This document shows positions 46,004 to 55,753 of a stretch of 64,000 nucleotides of DNA, piece after piece. Position 1 is the stretch's first letter, and each line of letters begins with the position of its first letter. The DNA comes from Microplitis mediator (lineage: Eukaryota > Arthropoda > Insecta > Hymenoptera > Braconidae). The position numbers were made by a program, and so were the translations under genes. The notes beneath the pieces are model-generated. The model was not told the origin of the DNA. It did no database searches and was given only the letters and a program-made list of their open reading frames with translations. Location of the stretch: NCBI RefSeq assembly GCF_029852145.1, contig NC_079977.1:13822640-13886639 (forward strand), in the 5' to 3' direction.

Positions 46004-46322
46004 AAAATACGATTCATGAGGATTAAAAGCGATCAAATATTTAATCCTCATCAATCGTTTTTAATCGTCATAATCCTCATGGTTTTTTACATTTAATCGT
46101 TTCCAATCCTCAAATAATGATCAATTATTTTACGATTGAAAACGATTCGTGAGGATCAAAAATTTTTAATCCTGATGAATCGTTTTTAATCCTCATTCGG
46201 AACCAGAAATTGCAATATTATTTTACGATTAAAAACGATTCATGAGGATTAAAAATTTTTGATCCTAATGAATCGTCTTTAATCTTCATTTAATTGTTTT
46301 TAATCCTCTTTAATCATCAATT
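46004..46322. repeat. CGATTCATGAGGATTAAAA-word MITE
   Basis: Starts CCCTGATTAGAAAATACGAT after TA. An array of GATTAAAAACGATTCATGAG and complements. The right end is not clear. Part (46195-46240) is an inverted match to 29343-29388. Confidence 0.6.
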
Positions 46323-46514
46323 CTTTTTGCATCGAATGGTGAGAAAGAATGTCTTTTATTGGTAAAAAAAAACACTACAATTAAATTAAATTTTTTAATT
46401 AACCTAAAATAGTATTCAATCTCGTCAATATAAAATTTATTCCTGTATTATTTTTAATTAAATATGATTTAGATAATTTTTATAATAATTTGAAATTATT
46501 TTTATTGTTTTTAG

Positions 46515-46579
46515 TTCATAGATACTCAGCAAAAATAACTAGAGTTTCGAGTCAAGTTCATATAGTGAATCGTACATAG
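46515..46579 (+). CDS. Candidate terminal exon of the ODF3-like gene
   Basis: GTTTTTAG acceptor followed by 65 nt ending in TAG, in the phase (1) required by the donor at 45113. It would add 21 residues including HRYSAKITRV, loosely like the YSFG-K motif of the family. AATAAA follows at 46640. The alternative is that the true 3' exons lie beyond the retrotransposons. Confidence 0.3.
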
Positions 46580-46673
46580 TCTGGGACTTTCCGTTGTCCT
46601 AACTGTTCATTGGGTTTTCTGTTGGATCGTTTGGTGACGAATAAATAGTATATATATATATACATATATATTT

Positions 46674-46931
46674 AGTGGTTGAGGTAATAATATAAATTAT
46701 TAAAACCAACTGATAAATTTAAACAAATGTTTTATTTGAATAAACGAAAGTAACACAGTGATTGTAAGTATACAGTAAAGAAAAAATGCCTGGATGCATG
46801 TATGCAGTCCAGCGCTCTATTACATATCGTCTTCCCGAATGTGGTAGAGATGGATAAATGAAAAAATCGATGTTCGACGGGAACTGTCAAATTTTATCGA
46901 TCGCGTCACCTAGTAGCAACGCTACAGAACT
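46674..46931 (-). repeat. 3' LTR of the gypsy element (258 bp)
   Basis: On the minus strand it runs AGTTCTGTAGCG...CCTCAACCACT (AGT...ACT ends). A purine-rich tract (A10, CAAACAAAGGG) precedes it. It matches 51475-51612 and 51754-51830. Confidence 0.8.
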
Positions 46932-47215
46932 CCCTTTGTTTGTTTTTTTTTTTATGTTTAATACACGATAATCAAAGTAATAGGATATTTACAAATAATA
47001 TGAATAAATAAATAATTAAATGGATGAATATAATAAAGTGGTGAATTATTACTTTGTAAAAAAAAACTTTTTTATGTAAAAAAAAAAATTAAATCGCGTA
47101 TATTTTTAAATATTAAACTGGACTCGGCGTTTTTGGGTTTCGGTTGCTGTGTTATTCGGCTGGGAGTTTGTTGTCATCGTCGCCGTGTCGACCGAATTTG
47201 CCTCGTAAACCGGCT

Positions 47216-48661
47216 TTAATCTGTCCACAGAAATGGCAATTTGTCGTCCACGAAAATAAACGATGAAATATTTGTCGTGTCGGTGATTACACGATATGGA
47301 CCCTTGTACGGCGGCGAGAAAGATGGTCCAACCTGGTCATTCCGTACCAGTATGTGGCTGCAAGTACTAAGGTTCCTGAAACAGAAAACAGAATGCTTGC
47401 CGTGACGCGACATTTCGGCCGGTGCCAATGAATTGAAGTGACATTTTAATGTATTAACAATGTCATGAGGTGAAGTTTTGTTATTGGGAGTGAGTAACTC
47501 ACCAAATAAACGAATTGGCTCACCGTACACTAATTCAGCCGGGGTCGTCTGGATGTCGTCTTTCCAAGCAGCGCGTAGGCCGAGCAAAACGGCTGGTAAT
47601 GCGTCATGCCATGACTCTTGGTGACACAAAAGTGCTGATTTCAGCTGACGATGTAAACGTTCGACGAGACCGTTGGCTTGCGGATGATACGGCGTGGTAT
47701 GCAGGTGTTTTATTCCGTACATTTTTAATAGCGGCTGGAATAATGCTGATTCGAATTGCGGACCTTGGTCCGAAGTTATGCGTTTTGGTACTCCGTGGCG
47801 TGAAATCCAGTGCAGCGATAGTGCATGTGCTATCATTTCTGCAGTTCCATTGGATAACGGAACAGCCTCAGGAAACCTCGTGAATCGGTCGATGATAGTC
47901 AGGCATTGATTAAAGCCTCTTGACGATTTTAAAGACACTAGGTCGATGTGAATGTGCTCGAATCGTTCAGTTGGAGGTTCAAAACTGGCGATCGGCGATG
48001 ACACATGTCTCTGAATTTTGTTTTTCGGACAATCGATGCAAGATTTTGTCCATTCACGGCAATCAGTATTAATCGATGGCCAGACGTATCGTTTGGCGAC
48101 CATTTTTAATGATCCTTTGATTCCGGGATGAGCTATCGAGTGCAGTAAATTAAACACCTTTTTTCTTAGCGGCTCGAGAACATATGTACGCACTGTACCT
48201 GACGCAGTGTCACAATACAGTGCAGGTCCGTTATCGAGTTGTATCGTCTTTATATTTAAAGCAGTTGTTTGACGTAACAACTGCTGAAGTTCATTATCGG
48301 TTTGTTGAGCGTCGGCAAGTTCTTGCGACGTTATAACAGTAGATACTGCTTCGACGCGTGACAATGTGTCAGCGACAATATTGTCGGTACCCGACACATG
48401 TCGAATATTAGTGGTAAATTGACTGATAAAATCAAGTCGACAAAACTGCCAAGGCGATGCTCTTTCGGTGCGCTGTTTGTAAGCGTGCTGAAGCTGCTTG
48501 TGATCGGTGTAGATTGTAACATGCCGGCCTTCGAAAATATGCCGAAAGTGTTTTACAGCCTCGTAGATGGCGTTCAACTCGCGGTCGTATGTCGATAACT
48601 TTTGAATAGACGGGGACACTTTTCGACTGAAAAACGCCAGTGGTTGCCAGTTGTTACCCAC
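47216..48661 (-). CDS. pol: Gypsy pol, RNase H and integrase part
   Basis: 481 codons. RNase H region at residues 1-105 (YDRELNAIYEAVKHFR near 25, YTDHKQL near 51, NIVADTLSR near 94). Integrase zinc-binding H174, H178, C208, C211. Integrase core D240 (HIDLVS), D298 (TSDQGPQF) and E334 (NGLVERLH), with 35 residues between the last two, the DD35E pattern of retroviral-type integrases. This segment is still intact. It is the 3' part of a longer polyprotein cut by the stop at about 48714. Confidence 0.9.
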   Translation of the reverse strand: MGNNWQPLAFFSRKVSPSIQKLSTYDRELNAIYEAVKHFRHIFEGRHVTIYTDHKQLQHAYKQRTERASPWQFCRLDFISQFTTNIRHVSGTDNIVADTLSRVEAVSTVITSQELADAQQTDNELQQLLRQTTALNIKTIQLDNGPALYCDTASGTVRTYVLEPLRKKVFNLLHSIAHPGIKGSLKMVAKRYVWPSINTDCREWTKSCIDCPKNKIQRHVSSPIASFEPPTERFEHIHIDLVSLKSSRGFNQCLTIIDRFTRFPEAVPLSNGTAEMIAHALSLHWISRHGVPKRITSDQGPQFESALFQPLLKMYGIKHLHTTPYHPQANGLVERLHRQLKSALLCHQESWHDALPAVLLGLRAAWKDDIQTTPAELVYGEPIRLFGELLTPNNKTSPHDIVNTLKCHFNSLAPAEMSRHGKHSVFCFRNLSTCSHILVRNDQVGPSFSPPYKGPYRVITDTTNISSFIFVDDKLPFLWTD

Positions 48662-48715
48662 TTTTTGTTGTAAAACGGCTCCAATACCAATTTCGGATGC
48701 GTCGGTGAATATTGC

Positions 48716-49439
48716 TCAGTCAGCATCGATTTTAGGGTGTATCAACAACATAACATCCGCGAGAGCTCGTTTAGCTGACTTGAAAGACTCTTGAAGTTTA
48801 GATGTCCAGTTGACTGGATGAGAGCCTTTGACTTTGGGTACTTCCAAAATTTTATTTAACGGTGCTAGAATTTCTGCAGCGTTCGTGATGAACTTTTTGT
48901 AGAAATTCACTGTGCCGAGAAGTCGACGAAGAGCTTTTACCGGTGGTAGGAGGCTCGAAATTGACAGTAGCCTCTACTTTTTCCGGTGATGGCTTGATTC
49001 CATCTTAAGTGATGGGATGGCCGAGAAATTTTACTTCCGGTAGACCAAATTGGCATTTTGATACATTAATTACCAGTCCGTATTCACGGAGACGCTCGAA
49101 TAGAATTTTCAGATGCTCCATGTGTTGTTTTTCGTCGGTAGATGCGATTAAAATATCGTCAATGAACTGAAAGACGAATTCAAGGTCGCGAGTGACCTCG
49201 TCAATAAATCATTGAAACGTTTACATCGCGTGTTTAAGCCCAAACGTCATCAACCGAAACTCGAATAGACCGAACGGTGTAATTATCGCCGTTTTCGGCA
49301 CGTCCTCCAGTGCAACGGGTATTTGCAAAATCGACGACTGAAAATATATTTTTACCATGTAAAATTGCGGCAAAGTCGTCGAGATATCGCAATTAATATT
49401 TATCAATGAGTGTTCGATCGTTAACCGGTCGGTAATCAC
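48716..49439 (-). pseudogene. Gypsy pol, reverse transcriptase part, broken
   Basis: Recognisable pieces: ITPFGLFEFRLMTFGLK (49221-49439); the catalytic palm as FIDDILIAS near 49150; NFYKKFITNAAEILAPLNKI and the RT-RNase H connection (48716-48910). At least three in-frame stops interrupt it: two close together near 49205-49220 and one near 48714. Upstream, to 49648, the finger region is frameshifted. Confidence 0.85.
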
Positions 49440-49647
49440 TGCACGGCCTCCATTCTCCGGACTTCTGCGCTAAATGAAGTGGTGAAGCCTAGACGCTGTT
49501 GGATGGTCTGTAAATACCTTCCTCGATCATTTTTCGGAACTCTAGTTGTGCGATTTTCAACGTATCTGGAGCCAGGCGTCTTGCTTTGCACGAAACTGGC
49601 GGTCCAGGTGACATTCGGATATGATGCACCGTTGAATGTTTTTTTGT

Positions 49648-50175
49648 TTAAAGCTGAGTAGCATCGGGTCTTGTAATATCGGTCAATTCTCTTAATAATT
49701 CCATATACACAGAATTACCATCGACTGCTTTAATATTTGTTTCTGCCGATGTCGTATGAGAATTTCCGGGTGTCGATAAACCAGTGATGCCATCACGAAG
49801 GCATTTTCGCTTTAGGTCGACTAGTAAGTCATAATGACTTAGGAGGTCTGCACCTATAATCGGTTTAGTGACGTCAGCAATGATAAAATTCCATGAGAAT
49901 TCACGGCGAAGTCCAAGGTTTAATGTAATCGATTTTAAACCATAGGTTTGAATTATCGAGCCGTTTGCGGCATACAGTTGATAACCTATGGGTGTACTAT
50001 TTGATTTTAGCCAGCCACGTGGAAAGACAGATAAATCGGAGCCGGAATCGACAAGATATTCCGTTCCTGTAGTTCGGTCTCGGATAAACAGGCGGCGAGA
50101 AATCGATTGAGAATCATTAGCCGCCTCTACTGATTCTCGTTTGAGTTTTCCTGCCATTTGCAGCCGGGAGTGCAC
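49648..50175 (-). CDS. Gypsy aspartic protease region
   Basis: Contains LVDSGSDLSVFPRGW, with the Asp-Ser-Gly catalytic motif of retroviral-type proteases at about residues 37-51, then IGADLLSHYDLLVDL, typical of Ty3/gypsy proteases. The frame differs from the upstream gag frame, as expected for gag-pol frameshifting or from decay. Confidence 0.8.
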   Translation of the reverse strand: MHSRLQMAGKLKRESVEAANDSQSISRRLFIRDRTTGTEYLVDSGSDLSVFPRGWLKSNSTPIGYQLYAANGSIIQTYGLKSITLNLGLRREFSWNFIIADVTKPIIGADLLSHYDLLVDLKRKCLRDGITGLSTPGNSHTTSAETNIKAVDGNSVYMELLRELTDITRPDATQL

Positions 50176-50198
50176 GATCGGGCATTTTTACCGTGATT

Positions 50199-50861
50199 CT
50201 AATGGTACCAGCAGAAATCAAACTTCTTTGAAACGCGTGATCGTGATCGACTTCCGGATCTACCGCGTTTAACTGTCAAGTTTTTCACTCGATTCGTGAG
50301 TTGCGCAATTTCTGTGCGCAGTGCAGCAATCTCGTCGTGCTTGGCGGTTGATGGTGGAGTTGCTGTAGCAGCGGCAACTTGAGGTTTAAGCGATATACGC
50401 TCAACCATACGGTCAGCTGACTCAGCAAGCTTATCAAGCGTTGAGGCGCTGATAGCTTCAAGGCATACTTGAATTTTATTTGGCATATGCGAAAACCAAC
50501 GTGCTTTAATTATAGCGTCATCATTAACGAGAACCAATGTACGCAGATGACGTAAATGTTGCGAAGGAGTCCGATTGTCAAGTCTCTCTCTGTCGAGGAG
50601 CTGAGTAATCCGTGCTTCTTCGGATCTCGTGAAGCATTTTATTAAAGCGGCTTTTAAATCGCTGTACGGAGTTGTCGCAGGAGGGTGAAGGATTAACTGC
50701 TCAACTTCTGCGGCGACGCGAATATCGAGCAATGGAATCACCACGTCAAATTTGGCGCGCTCTGCTGCTACCTGATGTGTCGAAAACTGCGCCTCAACCT
50801 GCGCAAACCACAGTTTTGGATTCTTCGTGCTGAACTGCGGTGCTTTGATGTTCACGGCCAT
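50199..50861 (-). CDS. gag: Gypsy gag
   Basis: 220 codons starting MAVNIKAPQFSTKNPKLWFA. The Trp-Phe plus ...YSDLKAALIKCFTRSEEARI signature matches Gag of insect gypsy elements. A basic tail (KRGRSGSRSRSRVSKKF) precedes a Cys-Trp-Tyr-His motif that runs into a stop. The zinc-knuckle-like motif continues past the stop (…GKNARSC…), so the stop is probably a mutation. Confidence 0.85.
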   Translation of the reverse strand: MAVNIKAPQFSTKNPKLWFAQVEAQFSTHQVAAERAKFDVVIPLLDIRVAAEVEQLILHPPATTPYSDLKAALIKCFTRSEEARITQLLDRERLDNRTPSQHLRHLRTLVLVNDDAIIKARWFSHMPNKIQVCLEAISASTLDKLAESADRMVERISLKPQVAAATATPPSTAKHDEIAALRTEIAQLTNRVKNLTVKRGRSGSRSRSRVSKKFDFCWYH

Positions 50862-51474
50862 ATTTAATTTATCTGACGTAAACGACGACGATCCCGATAA
50901 ATTGATGACTCGGATTTTACTTTCTCGTCGCCGTCGATTTTCGAGTCTGATATCACCTATTGAAAATGTCTTTAATTCGGTATTGTACTACCAAAAGATT
51001 ATCGATGACGCACGGCTCAGGAATGTGCAGCCGGTGAATCGGCTTAATCCTCGATGGTATTTCCGGCAACCAAAAGAAAATTATACGCGACACTGCACGA
51101 AAAGTTAATTAACAATATTTTTTAAACAGCTCGCGAACACTTTTATCACAACTCGATTTGCACTAATGGTCCCTCGAATTAACACTGATGCGCCATAACG
51201 TCCATAAGATGCCCAGCAATGCACCAGCGGTGATAAAAGATAAAGAAACTCAACACTGACAAACCAAAACAAATATATCACTGCCCTAATGAACTCAAAA
51301 CAAGTTCACACAAAAATAACTGTGAATACAAAAATCATGATCTCGCCGATGAAATGGCAACGCGACACAAATATTCGCGGAAAAACAACACGAGAACTCG
51401 CGAAATTTTTGCACTGTGTAATGCACGTGTTCGACGCTTCCCTTAAAAAGAGATCACATCGGGGTCACTAATTC

Positions 51475-51830
51475 AGTGGTTGAGGTAATAATATAAATTA
51501 TTAAAACCATCTAATTAATTTAAACAAATGTTTTATTAAAATAAACGAAAGTAACACAGTGATTGTAAGTATACAGTAAAGAAAAAATGCCTGGATGCAT
51601 GTATGCAGTCCACCCTGGTTAAAAAAGAGAATTAAAAAGGATTAAGCCATGTAACGTGGCCATTTAAGAGAGGATTGGCAGTATTAAAAAGGATTAAAAA
51701 TATTGAAAATTTAATTTTTTTTAATCCTTTTTAATTCTCTTTTTTAACCAGGGCAGCGCTCTATTACTTATTGTCTCCCCGAATGTGGTAGAGATGGATA
51801 AATGGAACAATCAATGTTCGACGGAAACAA
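51475..51830 (-). repeat. 5' LTR of the gypsy element, carrying a MITE and cut short
   Basis: Matches the 3' LTR except for a 141-bp insertion (51613-51753). Homology stops at about 51828, so roughly 45 bp of its outer end are missing. Just inside, GAATTAGTGACCCCGATGTG on the minus strand is a likely primer-binding site. Confidence 0.8.
51613..51753. mobile_element. 141-bp CCCTGGTTAAAA element inside the LTR
   Basis: Starts CCCTGGTTAAAAAAGAGAAT and ends CTCTTTTTTAACCAGGG. CA on both sides. The other LTR reads through with a single CA, so the empty site is known. Confidence 0.95.
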
Positions 51831-52378
51831 TGTGGACATTCTTCGCGATATTTATCCTTTGTAGTATTATTTTTAACCAATAAAGACGTGCTTTCTTACC
51901 ATAAGTTGCAAAAAAATTTTTTTGAAAATAATAAGTATAAAACTCTTGTAGGGCATTAAATTTGCTACAAAAAGGTTTCCAAGAGCCAAGTGTGTACAAC
52001 TAATAATACTCAAGTTACAGAGCTTGAAAGATTGTCCTTGATAATAACTAGCATAAAATTGCCTAAAATTTAGAATTTACTTGTTTATTGCAACAAATTA
52101 AAATAAAAACTTTTTAGGATTACAGTTTAATTACGATTTTGAGTGTATAAAGTAAATTTTTAATCTAGCTTGCTAGAAATTATAAGGTTCTTTAATTTTT
52201 AATTTCTAAAATTATTCATTCAAATACAATATTAACTAGAAATTTTTTTAGAATATCTCTATAATTACTATAAAATATTTCAAACAAAATGAAAATATAA
52301 GATGTTTGAATATTTTTTAATTTATTAAATTTTTCGCGCATCTCGTTCAAAAAATTACCCTAATTTTATGTTACGTCC
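51831..52378. other. AT-rich stretch with a fold-back-like phrase
   Basis: Around 51930-51985 (AACTCTTGTAGGGCATTAAATT, shortened here) it resembles the inner part of TTAG-type fold-back arms. No end is seen. Confidence 0.35.
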
Positions 52379-53216
52379 CAGCCTGTATGGCAGATGACGT
52401 AAGCTTTTACTTCCTTAATTACCGACCTGAAATCTAACTAATTATATAGAATATCGATAATCTAGTAATTTCAATAATATTTAATTAATCATATAAAATA
52501 ATGTAATATAATAATAGAATAATATTATTTAAGATATTTGAACGTTGAGGATATCAGTAATACTTGATAAAGTTATTTTTCTATATTTTATCAAATATAA
52601 ATAAGCGCCGACGCCTCGAGTTAATCCTCGAGACGTTCAGCTGCACCAACATCTATTTTGTTTAAGATAACTTTTGTTAATAGATAAGTGACTCATTTGT
52701 TAGTAACAAAAGTGGAGAGATTGTGAGAATGAAGTATATCCAACAAATATTAAAATGGATCATTCGAGAACATGCGTTACCTCGAATGACCCCTCCATAT
52801 GAATCGATGCGCGGGTCTGATGCCCAAACGTATTGATGAGAGTTACTCTAGTTTTTCCCGATCAAGAGAAGTCAGTCTGAAATATATAATTATCGAGAGC
52901 AGTCAGGCTCAGAATAAAACACTTAACTTCGTTCTCACATTCTCGAAGCTATTGTTAAGAATAACTTAACAATATTATAATACCAGAATTGTACGTTTCA
53001 CAAATTCTCTAACTATCTTTTTATTCATTGAATAAAACAGATCCAGATAATATATTTAATAACATATAAATATAACCAGTTTATTCCAACCACCGAATGG
53101 TGGCTGTTCAACCCATACTCAATTATTATTTATAATTATATGTAAGTTTTTATCACGTCCAATTTAAATCGACCGCTCAACTACGCCAGCACCAAAACAT
53201 CAACCAGGACGTAACA
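52379..53216. mobile_element. Probable solo LTR (838 bp)
   Basis: Inverted ends TGTTACGTCC and GGACGTAACA (10 bp). It contains a TATA box (TATAAATAAG near 52598) and AATAAA signals (near 52915 and 53031), as in an LTR. Unlike the LTRs of the gypsy element next to it. The 5-bp flanks (TTTTA and ACTTA) match only partly. It sits in the intron after neprilysin-like exon 3. Confidence 0.65.
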
Positions 53217-53298
53217 ACTTATATATAATTAAAATTGGTATAAGACCGATCTCAAGATTGTAACGATTCCCTTAAATCGAGCGGCAATTGATACTTAC

Positions 53299-54061
53299 TA
53301 ATATCATTGTACGGTTTCCTATTGATTGACTGCGTAATCCATAGAAATGAAAATAAAGGTAACGTACGTTCTCTGCTTCATCGATAAAATTGGTCCAGTT
53401 GTCATTCGTTTTGTTCCATTTATCACTTTCTACGACTGGCCAACCACCAAATTTTGAAATAATTTCTTTCAAATAATCCAGATTGTCGTTCTTAATTCCG
53501 GGGTCTAAATAATTAATGTATTTCGAATTTTAGTTATAGCTGACGATCAAATCTATGAATTAGGAATAAATAATTACAGAAAGCATCATTGTTATTGTTC
53601 AATCTTTCACAAGACATTAAGAAATCTCTTAGGAAGTTGAACGGTTTAAATGACTCCAACGGAAGGCTTTTTTTTTATTATGTAAAACATTTTCGAAAAC
53701 ATATCGTCGATAACATGATGAAATTCCTTGTGTTGTGTATGCTGAACAATGTCATTGTCAGGAACATTGTGGAAATTTCCACAAGCAAATTCATAAAAAT
53801 CTTCACAAGGATTTACACTTGGGTTTATATTATTTAACATAGTCAGTTCTAAAATAATCAAACAACAACTGATTAATATTTGCTACAACGAATGATTCTG
53901 AAACTCTTTATCAAGTCCTACCAAATTCCAAATTATCTTTCACACATTCACGAGTCGTACAATGTAATCCATTGCCAATTAGGTTTCCGATTGTATCGTT
54001 CGATTTTTCGGCTGTTGCTATTGAAATAAGAAGTAAGAGCCAGTTCACCCATAACTTCTTC
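53299..54061 (-). pseudogene. Neprilysin-like (M13) peptidase gene, 5' part only, one frameshift
   Basis: Exon A 53922-54061: KKLWVNWLLLLISIATA, a signal peptide (the Met codon is probably split with an upstream exon), then CTTRECVKDNLE. Exon B 53578-53848: NPSVNPCEDFYEFACGNF, the M13 N-terminal signature, and KPFNFLRDFLMSCERLN. Exon C 53299-53504: EIISKFGGWPVVESDKW, ending at a GTAAGT donor. Introns are 73 bp each. All phases fit only if one base is dropped from the nine-A run at 53668-53676 in exon B. About 205 of some 700 residues are present; the HExxH zinc site and the rest are not found. Family members are zinc metallopeptidases, here probably secreted. Either a pseudogene or an assembly error plus missing exons. 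Confidence 0.75.
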
Positions 54062-54535
54062 CTGCAAAGAAATGTAATCTAATAATATGATTTTGGTGAA
54101 TCTTATTGGATCCATAATAATTTATTAATTCAATAAGTCAATCATTTCAACGGTCATCAAATTCAAATAACCCCGCATAACAAATATATTATTTGCATTC
54201 AAAAATTCGATTTTTATGCTGAATTTATCCTCAAAACTTTATATGTCGAAATCTGTCACACAATAATTAAAAAAAAATTTTACTATTTGCATAACCACTT
54301 ACATGTCTGAATGGTCTTCTTCAGTCGATAGAAAACAAGATAATATTTTAGGTATAATTACAGAAACATCCGGTCGATATCGATTTACCGAAGCACTGAT
54401 TACTAATCCCGATGAAAAAAGATTCTATACAATTATATATAGACTATATATAATTGAATAGAAAAAATGGCCCGAGCCAATTGTATACAATATGTATAGA
54501 AATTGTATACAATTCTATATAATTATATACAATTC

Positions 54536-55667
54536 TGTTGCGTAATCACAACTACATTCAAATTTGAATGTAGTTGAACTTCCGGTAATTAATATTACAA
54601 CATCCGGCTCGAAGGACCATAAAATGTTGTAATATTAATAAAATAAAGACATGCCAGGACTGGTTGGTGGTTGGGATGTTTGAAAAATACGCATATTTAA
54701 AAATATAACAATATTTTTATTTGTCACAGCACAAAATATCACTGGGTTGCAAATTAAATAGTTTATTTAATTTATAAATACTGTTTAAATGTCTGAGCTC
54801 ATGAATACGTGAATAATTGAATGCAAATTATTGAGTTGAGCTCGAGTAAATAATGAATTAAAAATAATCAAGTTGAGTTTAATTGAACACTGAGTTGAAT
54901 GCAAAAATGTCATGATAATAAGTAACATGATGTCAGAGGTTACTGAGCGAAGTGAATTATTGAACACATTAATTACTATTTTTAATAGCACTGAATACAT
55001 AAATTTTTGTTATTGAGTTTTAATAGTGATGATCACTTAATTGAATTGAATTTAATGAGCTCATGATAAATTACACTGATTTTATTTTATTTGTTGAACA
55101 CGTGGTAGCATGATAGCAGAGGCTACTGAGCGAAACATAACTTTTAGTTTAATTAAAAAATTGAGCATAATATTAATCAAATAAATAACGAAACTGAGTC
55201 TTTTAAATTAATTGAGCACTGATAGCAAGTAAATGTTTAATAAAAATTGCACCTGTTGCTTTCTCGATGATATAACCTCGTCAGGAACAGGTTGTAGAAC
55301 ACTGGATTTCTTGATGTTATTTATTAATTATTTTATGAGCTCTGGAGCTCGCGATTATAAAAATAATTATATTTTTATATAGAGTAATGAACTCTGAATG
55401 TAATTAATTGATTACTTTTAATTAGTTACTCGAGATGAGCGCAATTTTTGTAGATTATACAAAACACGTGGTGACACTTGAAATTGTATAAACGAATAGA
55501 TAATGGCGTCGGTCTTCTTGCCACGAGGCAGGAAAAATCCATGCGCATGCGTCGCACAGCGCAAGTCAAGTTCTCATAGATTGACACTAGGCCCCAGTAG
55601 GTGCTGCCTCTATTTGCCGGAAGTTCAACTACATTCAAATTTGAATGTAGTTGTGATTACGCAACAT
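54536..55667 (-). repeat. 3' LTR of the BEL element, with long inverted ends
   Basis: TGTTGCGTAATCACAAC begins it on the minus strand and its inverse ends it. The inverted ends extend about 48 bp and are themselves partly palindromic (CTACATTCAAATTTGAATGTAG in two pieces: CTACATTCAAA, TTTGAATGTAG). A hairpin TTACAACAT / ATGTTGTAA surrounds GGTCCTTCGAGCCGG near 54595-54632. The purine tract directly upstream fixes the border. Confidence 0.75.
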
Positions 55668-55753
55668 TCCGCCCGCCATCAGCAACAGAGTTGATGATTG
55701 ATGAGTTCTTGAGTACTTGATCTTTTGATGAGCATGTCATTGAACCAGTGAAG

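Larger units (their letters stand above)
46674..51830 (-). mobile_element. Ty3/gypsy LTR retrotransposon, decayed
   Basis: Order on the minus strand: 5' LTR (51475-51830), gag, protease, RT, RNase H, integrase, polypurine tract, 3' LTR (46674-46931). There is no envelope gene. Gag-to-pol reading is interrupted by several stops, so the copy is dead. It lies between the possible last ODF3-like exon and the neprilysin-like gene. Confidence 0.9.

Noticed and set aside
47515..48598. Plus-strand open frames in the gypsy pol region
   Set aside because: Shadows of the minus-strand integrase and RNase H frame.
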